Source: an uncultured Actinoplanes sp.
GTDB lineage: Bacteria > Actinomycetota > Actinomycetes > Mycobacteriales > Micromonosporaceae
Length of the DNA stretch: 5,931 nucleotides
Reading direction: 5' to 3'
Assembly (NCBI GenBank): GCA_934667465.1
Contig: CAKUMG010000414.1
Location: forward strand, 1-5,931
The notes beneath the pieces were generated by a model that was not told where the DNA came from, made no database searches, and saw only the letters and a program-made list of their open reading frames with translations. The stretch's first letter is position 1; every line of letters begins with the position of its first letter. Below, piece by piece: positions 1 to 5,931 of this stretch. A program made the translations under genes and the position numbers.

Positions 1-76
1 GCGCTGACGGCTGTCGGCGGCGCTGGCGGAAAGACATGCCGTTCCCGCAGGCCGAGCTGAACCTCACGTGCGACTC

Positions 77-114
77 GCCGGCCCGCCGAGCGGCCACTCG
101 GCCCGCATGCCGGC
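77..114 (-). terminator. Possible terminator hairpin after the barstar gene
   Basis: An inner perfect 6-bp stem (GCCGAG at 85-90 with CTCGGC at 97-102, 6-nt loop) is nested in an outer GCCGGC/GCCGGC stem (77-82 with 109-114). It begins about 9 nt past the barstar stop codon. There is no clear U-tract, but many actinobacterial terminators lack one. In DNA this GC-rich, such hairpins also arise by chance. The rest of 1-122 holds no gene that I can support. Confidence 0.4.
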
Positions 115-122
115 ACCGTGGG

Positions 123-542
123 CTACCGCAGTTCGAGCACGATGCCGTTCCCGGACTCCGCATCCTCGGCACGGTGGTCATGGATGATCTCGAGGATCTC
201 GTCGACCTGGGTGGGGCCTTCGCCCCGTTCCGCGTTTCTCATCCGGGCCGCGACGTCGGCACGGTTCGACGGGTGGCAGGTCCGGAGCATCTGCTCGAGC
301 CGCCGGACCGTCGCCTCGTGGCCGAACGCGGACCGGGACAGCGCGGAGTTCTGCCACCGCAGCACCCAACCACTTTCCGGCGTCCCGAATCCCCCGTCGA
401 GGATGTCGTCGAAGGCGTCCAGGTTCCCGTTCCAGGTGTGGTCGCGCAGGAGCTTCGAGAACGCCCGGGCGAAGCCGTCGAGTTCGGAGAAGTCCGCCCC
501 GTCGATGACCAGTACCGGAAGGGCGTCGCGGTCGGCTGCCAT
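123..542 (-). CDS. Barstar-family protein (putative ribonuclease inhibitor)
   Basis: 139-residue cytoplasmic protein resembling barstar, the inhibitor that plugs the active site of barnase-type secreted ribonucleases. The N-terminal strand (residues 8-16, PVLVIDGAD) leads into a helix and then the recognition segment TWNGNLDAFDDILDG (36-50). This matches the barstar region carrying the two acidic residues that contact barnase; by alignment by eye, D42 and D46 correspond to barstar D35 and D39. A C-terminal strand (GIVLELR, 133-139) closes the fold. At 139 residues it is longer than classical barstar (about 90), with extra helical sequence around 65-125. No ribonuclease or toxin gene is visible nearby, so its target is unknown; it could act on an unlinked toxin or be a general barstar-like protein. 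It is co-oriented with the encapsulin operon but separated from it by a strong hairpin, so it is probably an independent unit. No Shine-Dalgarno sequence is evident before the ATG. Confidence 0.8.
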   Translation of the reverse strand: MAADRDALPVLVIDGADFSELDGFARAFSKLLRDHTWNGNLDAFDDILDGGFGTPESGWVLRWQNSALSRSAFGHEATVRRLEQMLRTCHPSNRADVAARMRNAERGEGPTQVDEILEIIHDHRAEDAESGNGIVLELR

Positions 543-563
543 GCGCGAAGTATGAAGTGCTGG

Positions 564-597
564 CCGGCCGGCCCGCCGGGTGGGGCGGGCCGGCCGG
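564..597 (-). terminator. Strong hairpin, likely terminator of the encapsulin-terpene operon
   Basis: A perfect 14-bp inverted repeat (564-577 pairs with 584-597) with a 6-nt loop (578-583) lies 6 nt beyond the methyltransferase stop codon, inside the 61-bp gap before the barstar gene. The stem is entirely G/C. No T-run follows, so it would be a U-less terminator or an mRNA 3'-end stabiliser. Position and perfection argue for a real operon end. Confidence 0.7.
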
Positions 598-603
598 GGC
601 GGG

Positions 604-1455
604 TCAGATGCGGTCGGCGGCGATGAGGAGGTAGTGGAAGCTGCCCTCGCGGTACGCGGTGAGGAACGCCTCCTCGATGCCGGTGGCCACCTCGGACTGC
701 GCGCGCAGTTCCCAGTACGGGATGGTCGCCGCGGTCAGGTCGACGACGTTGATCGGGACCAGGCCGTTGGCGGACAGCGCCTTGAAGTAGGCGCTGCGCG
801 GGTGGATGTTGCAGCTGTAGTGCTCGTCGATCCGGCTGACCGATTTGGAGCGCAGGCCGGCGAGGTCGTTGGCGCAGCCGGTGATGCAGACGTAGCGGCC
901 GCCGAAGCCGAGGAGGCGGGCGAATTCGGCGTACAGGTTCTGCAAGTCGACGTACATGGTGGTCTCGTTGGTCCAGACGGCGCGGCGGCTGCCGATGGCC
1001 AGGCCGGTGTCGAGCATGTTGCGGAAGTGGAAGCGGACCTGGTCGTCGACGCCGCGGCGGCGGGCCTGCTCGTTGGCGAAGCCGACCTGGTACTCGGAGA
1101 TGGAGACGCCGTCGACGTCGCAGCCGAAACGGGCGTTCGCCATGATGCTGGTGCCGCCGCGGCCGGAGCCGCCGTCGAGGAGCTTGTCGCCCGGCACGAT
1201 CGGGCCCAGGTGGTCGAGCAGGATGTCGGCCTGGGCGCTCTCGAGGCGGTGCAGCTCGGCGATGATGCGCTGCTCGCGGGTCTCGGCCGGGCCCTCCAGC
1301 ACGGACAGGTCGGGGGTGCCGACGCCGTAGTGATGGTGGTAGAGCTCGTCCACTTCGCCGAGACGCAGGTTCACCGGGTCGTTCCGGTTGGTGTTCCAGT
1401 AGGTGGCGACGGACTTCTCGAAATCCGTACGCAGCACGGGCGCGGTGATCGTCAT
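604..1455 (-). CDS. Geranyl diphosphate 2-C-methyltransferase
   Basis: 283-residue SAM-dependent methyltransferase predicted to methylate C2 of geranyl diphosphate, giving 2-methyl-GPP, the committed step to 2-methylisoborneol. The family-typical N-terminal segment ELYHHHYGVG (37-46) precedes a class I Rossmann domain. SAM motif I is LLDGGSGRGG (92-101), followed by DVDGVSISEYQVGFA (113-127) and the active-site region WTNETTMYVDL (161-171). The C-terminal part includes NIHPRSAYF (216-224) and IPYWELRAQSEVATG (245-259). These blocks closely match, as remembered, the Streptomyces coelicolor enzyme SCO7701, whose length is similar. It is the last gene of the operon: its ATG overlaps the synthase stop as ATGA, with AAGGGAA 6 nt upstream. 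The immediate neighbour is the cyclase that uses its product. Nothing looks truncated. A relative acting on another prenyl diphosphate is possible but less likely given the partner. Confidence 0.95.
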   Translation of the reverse strand: MTITAPVLRTDFEKSVATYWNTNRNDPVNLRLGEVDELYHHHYGVGTPDLSVLEGPAETREQRIIAELHRLESAQADILLDHLGPIVPGDKLLDGGSGRGGTSIMANARFGCDVDGVSISEYQVGFANEQARRRGVDDQVRFHFRNMLDTGLAIGSRRAVWTNETTMYVDLQNLYAEFARLLGFGGRYVCITGCANDLAGLRSKSVSRIDEHYSCNIHPRSAYFKALSANGLVPINVVDLTAATIPYWELRAQSEVATGIEEAFLTAYREGSFHYLLIAADRI

Positions 1456-2594
1456 GAACGGTTCCCTTCAGCGGAGTGATAACGACCGGTGGTGGCGTGC
1501 CATTCGCGGCTGCCGCCGAGCCAGGCCCAGGTGTCGGCCAGGAAGCGGCGCAGCTGCGGGGTTCCGGTGAGGGTCAGCGCCGCCGCCTGGGCGACGAAGT
1601 CGTGCACGAGCTCGTTGTGCAGCTCGACCACGCGGAGCATCGCGGCGCGGCGGGTCAGGCCCTCGTTGCGCATGAGCACCGACGTCAGGTTGTGATCGGT
1701 GTCGGACTCCTGCGCGCCGGAGTAGATGTCGTTGACGAGCACGGCCGCGTTGCCCGCCGTGGTGAACGCCCTGCGTACGGCCGGGTGGTAGAACTCCTGC
1801 GCCGGCAGCTCGTAGCCGGCCAGCACGTCGACCAGGATCATCGGCGGCAGGTAGCTGTTGAGGTGGCGCTGCACGAGGTACTCCCAGACGGGCGGGGTGC
1901 GGCCGTTGGCGTGCCAGTCCGCCTCCTGGGTCCAGGCGAGGAACAGGATCGCCATCTGGTGCTGGAAGCGGGCCAGCTGGGTCACGGAGGCATAGCGGCC
2001 CAGGTGTTCCATCGCGCTGCGGAAAGCCAGGGCGATGGGCTCGAGACGGGTACGGTCCTCGAGGTCGCCCGCGTACCGGCGGGGCAGCCGGGCGGGGTCG
2101 ACCACGGCGTGCAGGTTCGCCAGCCGCGAGCCGACGCGCATGGGGTCGGCGCCCAGGGACACCTCGTCGACGTAGTAGTCGTCGGCCGCCCACTCCGCGA
2201 CCAGGCACTTCGTCGCGGCGAGCAGCCGGTCGGGGTCGCTGGTGGCCGGGTGGGCGAGCATCATGAACCGGCCGAACCGGCACGAGCGCAGCCGGTCCAG
2301 GTTGCCGGGGTAGATGCCGACCTCGGCGGCCCACGCGACGACCGCCTCGTCGACCCGGTCGCCCAGGGCCGGGTCGTCGCGCAACGGGCCCGGGCAGTAC
2401 AGCTCCGGGGTGCCGTCCGAGGGCGTGCCGTGCGCGGGCGGGCGCGGCAGGAACGCCCGCGCCGCCGCCGTGCCGATCCCGGTGGGGGTGCGGCTGTACG
2501 GCGTACGGAGGCGGGAAAGGTCTCCCGGCAGGGGCGTGCCGCGCAGGATCTCCGCGGCCAGGCCGGTGAGATCGGCGAGGGCCGGCCCGCTCAT
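1452..2594 (-). CDS. 2-methylisoborneol synthase-type terpene cyclase
   Basis: 380-residue class I terpene synthase predicted to ionise and cyclise 2-methyl-GPP to 2-methylisoborneol (2-MIB). The acidic metal-binding motif is DDYYVDE (138-144). The second metal motif (NSE) is NDIYSGAQE (288-296). [12 protein letters not shown] (322-333) and the C-terminal RY pair (371-372) are also typical of the group. Residues 1-65 form a Pro/Gly/Ala-rich, probably disordered leader with [10 protein letters not shown] (15-24) and [16 protein letters not shown] (35-50). In encapsulated homologues this region carries the cargo-loading signal. The S. coelicolor enzyme is about 440 residues, so the leader here is shorter. 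I chose the ATG at 2594 because it overlaps the shell-gene stop as TGATG; the frame stays open to 2930 but that would run antiphase inside the shell gene. The exact product (2-MIB or 2-methylenebornane) cannot be told from sequence alone. Confidence 0.92.
   Translation of the reverse strand: MSGPALADLTGLAAEILRGTPLPGDLSRLRTPYSRTPTGIGTAAARAFLPRPPAHGTPSDGTPELYCPGPLRDDPALGDRVDEAVVAWAAEVGIYPGNLDRLRSCRFGRFMMLAHPATSDPDRLLAATKCLVAEWAADDYYVDEVSLGADPMRVGSRLANLHAVVDPARLPRRYAGDLEDRTRLEPIALAFRSAMEHLGRYASVTQLARFQHQMAILFLAWTQEADWHANGRTPPVWEYLVQRHLNSYLPPMILVDVLAGYELPAQEFYHPAVRRAFTTAGNAAVLVNDIYSGAQESDTDHNLTSVLMRNEGLTRRAAMLRVVELHNELVHDFVAQAAALTLTGTPQLRRFLADTWAWLGGSREWHATTGRYHSAEGNRS
1462..1468 (-). promoter_or_regulatory. 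Ribosome binding site of the methyltransferase gene
   Basis: On the minus strand AAGGGAA lies 6 nt before the ATG at 1455, inside the last codons of the synthase gene. It supports that start and independent re-initiation alongside the ATGA overlap. Confidence 0.5.
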
Positions 2595-3997
2595 CAGTGG
2601 GACAGCTCGACGTCGTCGAGCACGCCGAGCGCGTCGGGGACCAGGACGGCCGCCGAGTAGTACGCGGTGACCAGGTAGGACATGATCGCCTGCTCGCTGA
2701 TGCCCATGAAGCGCACCGAGAGGCCGGGCTGGTACTCGTCGGGGATGCCGGTCTGGTGCAGGCCGATGACGCCCTGGTCGTCCTCGCCCGTGCGCATCGC
2801 CAGGATCGAGGTGGTGTGCGTGTCGCTGATCGGGATCTTGCCGCAGGGCAGGATCGGCACGCCGCGCCAGGACGGGACGGTGTGGCCGTCCATGTCGACC
2901 ATGGGTGGGTAGATGCCGCGCTTGCTGCACTCGCGGCCGAACGCGGCGACCGCCTTCGGGTGGGCCAGGAAGAACTTCGTGCTGCGGCGCATGCTGAGCA
3001 GCTCGTCGAAGTCGTCCGGGGTGGGCGGGCCGCTGCGGGTGTGGATCCGCTGGCGCAGGTCGGCGTTGTGCAGCAGGCCGAAGCCGCGGTTGTTGATCAG
3101 CTCGTACTCCTGGCGTTCGCGCAGCGCCTCGACGGTCAGCCGAAGCTGCTGTTCGAGCTGGTCCATCGGCTCGTTGTAGAGGTCGGCGACGCGGGTGTGC
3201 ACGCGCAGGATGGTCTGCGCGACGCTGAGCTCGTACTCGCGCGGGGACAGCTCGTAGTCCACGTACGTGCCGGGGAGCTCGTGCTCACCCTCGTGGCCGG
3301 CGCTGACCTTGATCTCCTTCTCGCCGTGCTTGTTCTGCGGCTTGCGGGACTTGGCGCGGAAACGGTCGACGAGCGCGCTCAGCTCCTCGCTGCGCTCGAC
3401 GAGCTCGGTGAAGGCCGACCGGGGCATCGACAGCAGGGTCACCGCGGTCATCGCCTTGGCGGTGTACTCCCAGATCCGGCCCTCCTCGGTGAGCACCTGC
3501 TCGCCGAAGCGCTCCCCGTCGGCGAGCACGCCGATGCTGACCGGATCCCCGTACGCGGCGACGCCGATCTTCTCGACCTTGCCGTGCGCGATCAGGTAGA
3601 CGTGGTCGGCGACCGAGCCGAACTCGACGATCACCTGGCCGGGGTGGTACTCCTGCTGCACGAACTTGCCCGCGATCGCGTTCAGGATCCGCTCGTCCTC
3701 GACCCCGGCGAGCACGGGCAGCTCGCGCAGCTCGGCCGGGACCACGGTGACGTCGGAGCCCACGTTGCTGAAGGTGAGCCGGCCGTCGCCGACGCGGTAG
3801 GTCATCCGCCGGTTCACCCGGTAGGTGCCGCCGGACACCTGGACCCAGGGGAGCTTGCGCAGCAGCCACCGCGAGGTGATCTCCTGCATCTGGGGCACCG
3901 ACTTGGTGGTGGTCGCCAGGTTGCGGGCGGCGGCGGTGCTGAGGCTCTGCCGCTGCTGCTCTTCCTCGCGCACCTCGGACTTGACTGGTGTGGCCAC
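2594..3997 (-). CDS. Family 2B encapsulin shell protein with internal cNMP-binding-like domain
   Basis: 467-residue nanocompartment shell protein (HK97 phage-capsid fold) expected to self-assemble in the cytosol around a cargo enzyme. Residues 1-50 are a charged, Gln-rich N-arm ending in [20 protein letters not shown] (40-59). About 55-90 ([19 protein letters not shown]) looks like the first part of the E-loop. Residues 92-215 are an inserted cyclic-nucleotide-binding-type domain with [11 protein letters not shown] (117-127), VYLIAHGKV (133-141) and GERFGEQVL (161-169). A charged linker (215-240) leads to the P-domain helices (250-320) and the A-domain, ending [20 protein letters not shown] (431-450). 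Length and domain order fit family 2B, which is often encoded beside terpene cyclases. The start is the GTG at 3997; no closer in-frame ATG exists, GGGG lies about 8 nt upstream, and the N-terminal MATPVKSE fits the family as I remember it. It is first in the operon and overlaps the synthase gene by one base. Databases may label it a Crp/cyclic-nucleotide-binding protein; with no helix-turn-helix it is not a transcription factor. Confidence 0.93.
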   Translation of the reverse strand: MATPVKSEVREEEQQRQSLSTAAARNLATTTKSVPQMQEITSRWLLRKLPWVQVSGGTYRVNRRMTYRVGDGRLTFSNVGSDVTVVPAELRELPVLAGVEDERILNAIAGKFVQQEYHPGQVIVEFGSVADHVYLIAHGKVEKIGVAAYGDPVSIGVLADGERFGEQVLTEEGRIWEYTAKAMTAVTLLSMPRSAFTELVERSEELSALVDRFRAKSRKPQNKHGEKEIKVSAGHEGEHELPGTYVDYELSPREYELSVAQTILRVHTRVADLYNEPMDQLEQQLRLTVEALRERQEYELINNRGFGLLHNADLRQRIHTRSGPPTPDDFDELLSMRRSTKFFLAHPKAVAAFGRECSKRGIYPPMVDMDGHTVPSWRGVPILPCGKIPISDTHTTSILAMRTGEDDQGVIGLHQTGIPDEYQPGLSVRFMGISEQAIMSYLVTAYYSAAVLVPDALGVLDDVELSH

Positions 3998-4055
3998 GGC
4001 TGGTGCCCCGTTTCGCGTCGACGGCGGGTGACACAGACGTTCTATCGCGCCGCGT

Positions 4056-4067
4056 GGGCTATAGGCC
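4056..4067. promoter_or_regulatory. Near-palindrome, possible operator or -10 core
   Basis: GGGCTATAGGCC pairs at 5 of 6 positions about its centre and sits mid-way between the divergent start codons. It could be a regulator site or simply overlap the shell-gene -10 (TATAGC on the minus strand). It is a single copy, so support is weak. Confidence 0.25.
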
Positions 4068-4107
4068 TGTTTTCTCCGAAAAAGCACGTTCGGGTGGTTT
4101 GCACTCT

Positions 4108-4113
4108 TACGCT
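4108..4113 (+). promoter_or_regulatory. Candidate -10 (TANNNT) for a leaderless ispH transcript
   Basis: TACGCT fits the actinobacterial TANNNT -10 pattern and ends 7 nt before the ispH ATG, the spacing expected when transcription starts at the start codon itself. The absence of a Shine-Dalgarno sequence before this ATG agrees. The hexamer 17 nt upstream (CACGTT, 4085-4090) is a poor -35. Confidence 0.35.
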
Positions 4114-4120
4114 CGGTAAC

Positions 4121-5332
4121 ATGACAATCACCCGTAAGGCACTGGTCGCCGACAGCCTTCCCGGGCCCGCCGGCACCCCCGTGGCGTCCCCGGCGGCACC
4201 GCTGCTGGCCGGCGTGCTCGCCCGGCTGGGGCTGCGCCCGGTCCGGACCCCCCTGGCCGACGAGCGCTACCTGTCGGTCACCGACCCGGTCGCGCTCGCC
4301 GTGGCCTGCACCGACGAGGTGGCCGCCGTCCGGGCCATCGAGGCGTGGTGCCGGGTCGCCGGCCCGCGGCAGATCGTCCTCGCGGCACCGCGCTCGTTCT
4401 GCGCCGGCGTCGAGCGCGCCGTCGAGATCGTGGAGCAGGCGCTGCGGACCCACGGGCGGCCCGTCTACGTGCGCCGCCAGATCGTGCACAACGCGCACGT
4501 CGTCGCCGGGCTCGAGGAGCGGGGCGCCGTCTTCGTCGACGAGCTCGGCGCGGTCCCGGCCGGTGCCACCGTGGTCCTCTCCGCGCACGGGGTGGCTCCG
4601 GCCGTACGGGAGGAGGCGGTTGACCGGGGGTTGACCGTCGTCGACGCGACGTGCCCGCTGGTGGCGAAGGTGCACGCCGAGGCGCGCCGGTTCGCGGCCC
4701 GCGGCGACACGGTCGTGCTGATCGGCCACGACGGGCACGACGAGGTCGAGGGCACGCTCGGGCAGCTCCCGGGGCGGATCCGGCTCGTCCAGAGTCCCGC
4801 CGAGGCGGCGACGATCGATCTGGGTACGCCGCAACGGGTGTCCTATCTCACCCAGACCACGCTCGCCGCCGACGAGACCGGCGACATCGTGACCACGCTG
4901 CGGGAACGCTTCCCGGGCCTGCAGGGGCCGCCGTCCTCGGACATCTGCTACGCGACCACGAACCGGCAGGACGCCGTGACCGCCGTCGCCGCGCGCACCG
5001 ACCTGGTCCTGGTCGTCGGCTCGGCCAACTCGTCCAACGCGCAGCGCCTCGTCGAGACCGCGGCGCGGGCGGGCACCCCGGCCCGCCTGATCGGCGACGC
5101 CGGCGACCTCCGGCCGGAGTGGCTGGCCGGGGCGCGGCGGATCGGGCTGACGGCGGGGGCGTCGGCGCCGCCGCACCTGGTGGACGGGGTGGTGGCGGCG
5201 CTGGGCGGGCTCGGGGCGGTCACGGTGGACGAGCACCGGGTGCGGGAGGAGAGCGTACGGTTCCAGCTCCCCTCCCCCACGGTTCAGGCGCTGAAGCCGC
5301 CGTCCGCGTCGATGACCGAGGCCGTGACGTAG
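4121..5332 (+). CDS. ispH: 4-hydroxy-3-methylbut-2-enyl diphosphate reductase (IspH/LytB), N-terminally extended
   Basis: 403-residue [4Fe-4S] enzyme catalysing the last MEP-pathway step, reduction of HMBPP to IPP and DMAPP in the cytosol. The three cluster cysteines are present: C94 ([10 protein letters not shown]), C178 ([12 protein letters not shown]) and C276 (SDICYATTN). Substrate-pocket motifs are intact: VHNAHVV (H123), SAHGV (H156), [11 protein letters not shown] (H206, proton-relay E208), TQTTL (244-248), [11 protein letters not shown] (300-310) and TAGASAP (344-350). It should be active. Typical IspH is about 310-340 residues and begins near the first cysteine motif. Here about 83 extra residues precede it, with Pro/Ala-rich stretches (14-29) and a more structured-looking part (60-80). 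The start is the ATG at 4121; there is no clear Shine-Dalgarno, and the upstream frame stays open only as the shadow of the shell gene. It is divergent from the encapsulin operon, suggesting a pathway-linked copy supplying GPP precursors; whether the genome has another ispH is unknown. The last 16 codons overlap the convergent SDR gene. Confidence 0.95.
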   Translation: MTITRKALVADSLPGPAGTPVASPAAPLLAGVLARLGLRPVRTPLADERYLSVTDPVALAVACTDEVAAVRAIEAWCRVAGPRQIVLAAPRSFCAGVERAVEIVEQALRTHGRPVYVRRQIVHNAHVVAGLEERGAVFVDELGAVPAGATVVLSAHGVAPAVREEAVDRGLTVVDATCPLVAKVHAEARRFAARGDTVVLIGHDGHDEVEGTLGQLPGRIRLVQSPAEAATIDLGTPQRVSYLTQTTLAADETGDIVTTLRERFPGLQGPPSSDICYATTNRQDAVTAVAARTDLVLVVGSANSSNAQRLVETAARAGTPARLIGDAGDLRPEWLAGARRIGLTAGASAPPHLVDGVVAALGGLGAVTVDEHRVREESVRFQLPSPTVQALKPPSASMTEAVT

Positions 5333-5931
5333 CGGGCGGCGGGGCTCGCGAGGAACGCGACGACCGCCGCGGGGTCGGCCGGGTCCGCGAAGTGCCCGAG
5401 CGCCGTGAAGCCGCTGATCGCCGCGACCGCGGGACCGTCGGACGGGCTCAGGTCGGTGCTCGTGGGGCCCGGGTTGACCAGATTCACCGTGATCGCGCGC
5501 GGGCCGAGCTCGCGGCCGAGCGCCTTGGTCAGGCCGATCAGGGCCGACTTGCTCAGCGCGTACAGGGTGAAGCCCGGGAACGGGACCCGCTGCGCGATGT
5601 TGCTGCCCACGGTGATGATCCGGCCGCCCGCCCGCATGTGCCGGGCGGCGGCCTGCGACGCGATGAACGGCGCGCGGACGTTGACGGCCAGGGTGTGCTC
5701 GACGTCGGCGGCGCTCATCTCGGCCACCGGCCCGGTCACGAACGCGGCCGCGTTGTTGACCAGGATGTCGAGACGCCCCCAGCGCGCGGCGGCGTCGTCC
5801 ACGGCGGCGGTCACCGCGGCGGGGTCGGCGCTGTCGGCCCGGACGGCGGCCGCGCGGCGGCCGGTGTCCCTGATCCGGCCGGCGACGGCCTCAGCCGCCT
5901 TCTCGTTGTCGCGGTAGGTCAGGGTCACGTC
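5284..5931 (-). CDS. SDR-family oxidoreductase, partial (N-terminus beyond window)
   Basis: The visible 215 residues are the main body of a classical short-chain dehydrogenase/reductase, cut at the right edge; the N-terminal TGxxxGxG cofactor motif (roughly the first 30 residues) lies outside. Numbering from the first whole codon (GAC, 5931): the second strand reads [11 protein letters not shown], whose Arg suggests NADP(H). The structural NNAA is at 59-62, the catalytic Ser in TVGSN at 110, and the YALSK motif places Tyr124 and Lys128. [10 protein letters not shown] follows the active site, and the chain ends DADGGFSA, the usual classical-SDR C-terminus. The overall pattern resembles 3-oxoacyl-ACP reductase-like enzymes, but the substrate cannot be assigned. 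The GTG at 5928 is probably an internal Val, since the second strand starts there. It is convergent with ispH, with a 49-bp overlap, so it belongs to a different transcription unit; no link to terpene chemistry is evident. Confidence 0.88.
   Translation of the reverse strand, partial: DVTLTYRDNEKAAEAVAGRIRDTGRRAAAVRADSADPAAVTAAVDDAAARWGRLDILVNNAAAFVTGPVAEMSAADVEHTLAVNVRAPFIASQAAARHMRAGGRIITVGSNIAQRVPFPGFTLYALSKSALIGLTKALGRELGPRAITVNLVNPGPTSTDLSPSDGPAVAAISGFTALGHFADPADPAAVVAFLASPAARYVTASVIDADGGFSA

Larger units (their letters stand above)
3998..4120. promoter_or_regulatory. Divergent promoter region between the encapsulin operon and ispH
   Basis: This 123-bp gap must hold the promoters of both transcription units. 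It contains the only AT-rich patch of the window (4068-4085). Symmetrical elements are GGGCTATAGGCC (4056-4067, a palindrome with one mismatched pair), CGCGCCGCG (4046-4054), and TTTTC/GAAAA (4070-4074 with 4078-4082, 3-nt spacer). On the minus strand TATAGC (4063-4058) is a possible -10 for the shell gene, giving a leader of roughly 50 nt; I see no good -35. No complete CRP-type site (TGTGA-N6-TCACA) is present. Confidence 0.55.

Noticed and set aside
580..1479. Plus-strand 299-codon frame opposite the methyltransferase
   Set aside because: Ala/Val/Gly/Asp-rich shadow of a gene with clear SAM and GPP-methyltransferase motifs.
2595..2930. N-terminal extension of the terpene synthase to an upstream start
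   Set aside because: It would lie out of frame within the shell gene and reads as Arg/Pro/His-rich shadow sequence; the ATG at 2594 in a TGATG overlap is the natural start.
3350..3730. Crp/Fnr transcription regulator
   Set aside because: The cyclic-nucleotide-binding-like domain is real, but no helix-turn-helix follows; the remainder matches the family 2B encapsulin shell.
4028..4040. CRP-like operator around GTGACAC in the divergent region
   Set aside because: Only one half-site-like sequence; no TCACA partner at the required spacing.
2597..4120. Long plus-strand open frame continuous with ispH (over 500 codons upstream of its ATG)
   Set aside because: It is antisense to the shell gene and its translation is low-complexity Val/Gly/Asp/Leu/Arg-rich sequence typical of GC-driven shadow frames; no family resemblance.
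3998..5236. Minus-strand open frame extending the shell gene upstream across ispH
   Set aside because: Antisense to a well-supported ispH and compositionally a shadow; the shell protein is full length from the GTG at 3997.
5284..5931. SDR as a tailoring enzyme of the 2-MIB pathway
   Set aside because: 2-MIB is a tertiary alcohol and needs no dehydrogenase step, and the gene is convergent rather than part of the operon; no support for a pathway link.

Overview
The window is very GC-rich (including GC-rich third codon positions), uses a GTG start, and has tightly overlapping genes. Together with the protein types this points to an actinomycete, possibly Streptomyces- or Micromonosporaceae-like; the genus cannot be fixed from the sequence. 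There are six protein genes and no RNA genes, insertion sequences or CRISPR.

Layout: a barstar-family gene (542-123, minus) sits at the left edge. A three-gene minus-strand operon reads from 3997 down to 604: a family 2B encapsulin shell protein with an internal cyclic-nucleotide-binding-like domain, a 2-methylisoborneol-type terpene synthase, and a geranyl diphosphate C2-methyltransferase. The cistrons overlap by 1 and 4 bases, so they are probably translationally coupled. The operon ends at a 14-bp perfect hairpin. A 123-bp intergenic region (3998-4120) separates it from a divergent ispH gene (4121-5332, plus). The ispH gene overlaps tail-to-tail with an SDR oxidoreductase gene (5931-5284, minus) that is cut by the right window edge.

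How the genes work together: IspH makes IPP and DMAPP, which a prenyltransferase elsewhere condenses to geranyl diphosphate. The methyltransferase makes 2-methyl-GPP, and the terpene synthase cyclises it to the earthy odorant 2-methylisoborneol or a close relative. The shell protein (HK97 phage-capsid fold) is expected to enclose the synthase, probably by binding its disordered N-terminal segment. The main interest is this compartmentalised volatile-terpene operon paired with a dedicated-looking, N-terminally extended IspH. The shell-synthase-methyltransferase core is a known actinobacterial arrangement. Less described points are the divergent ispH, the non-canonical nucleotide-binding cassette in the shell protein, and the short synthase N-terminus.
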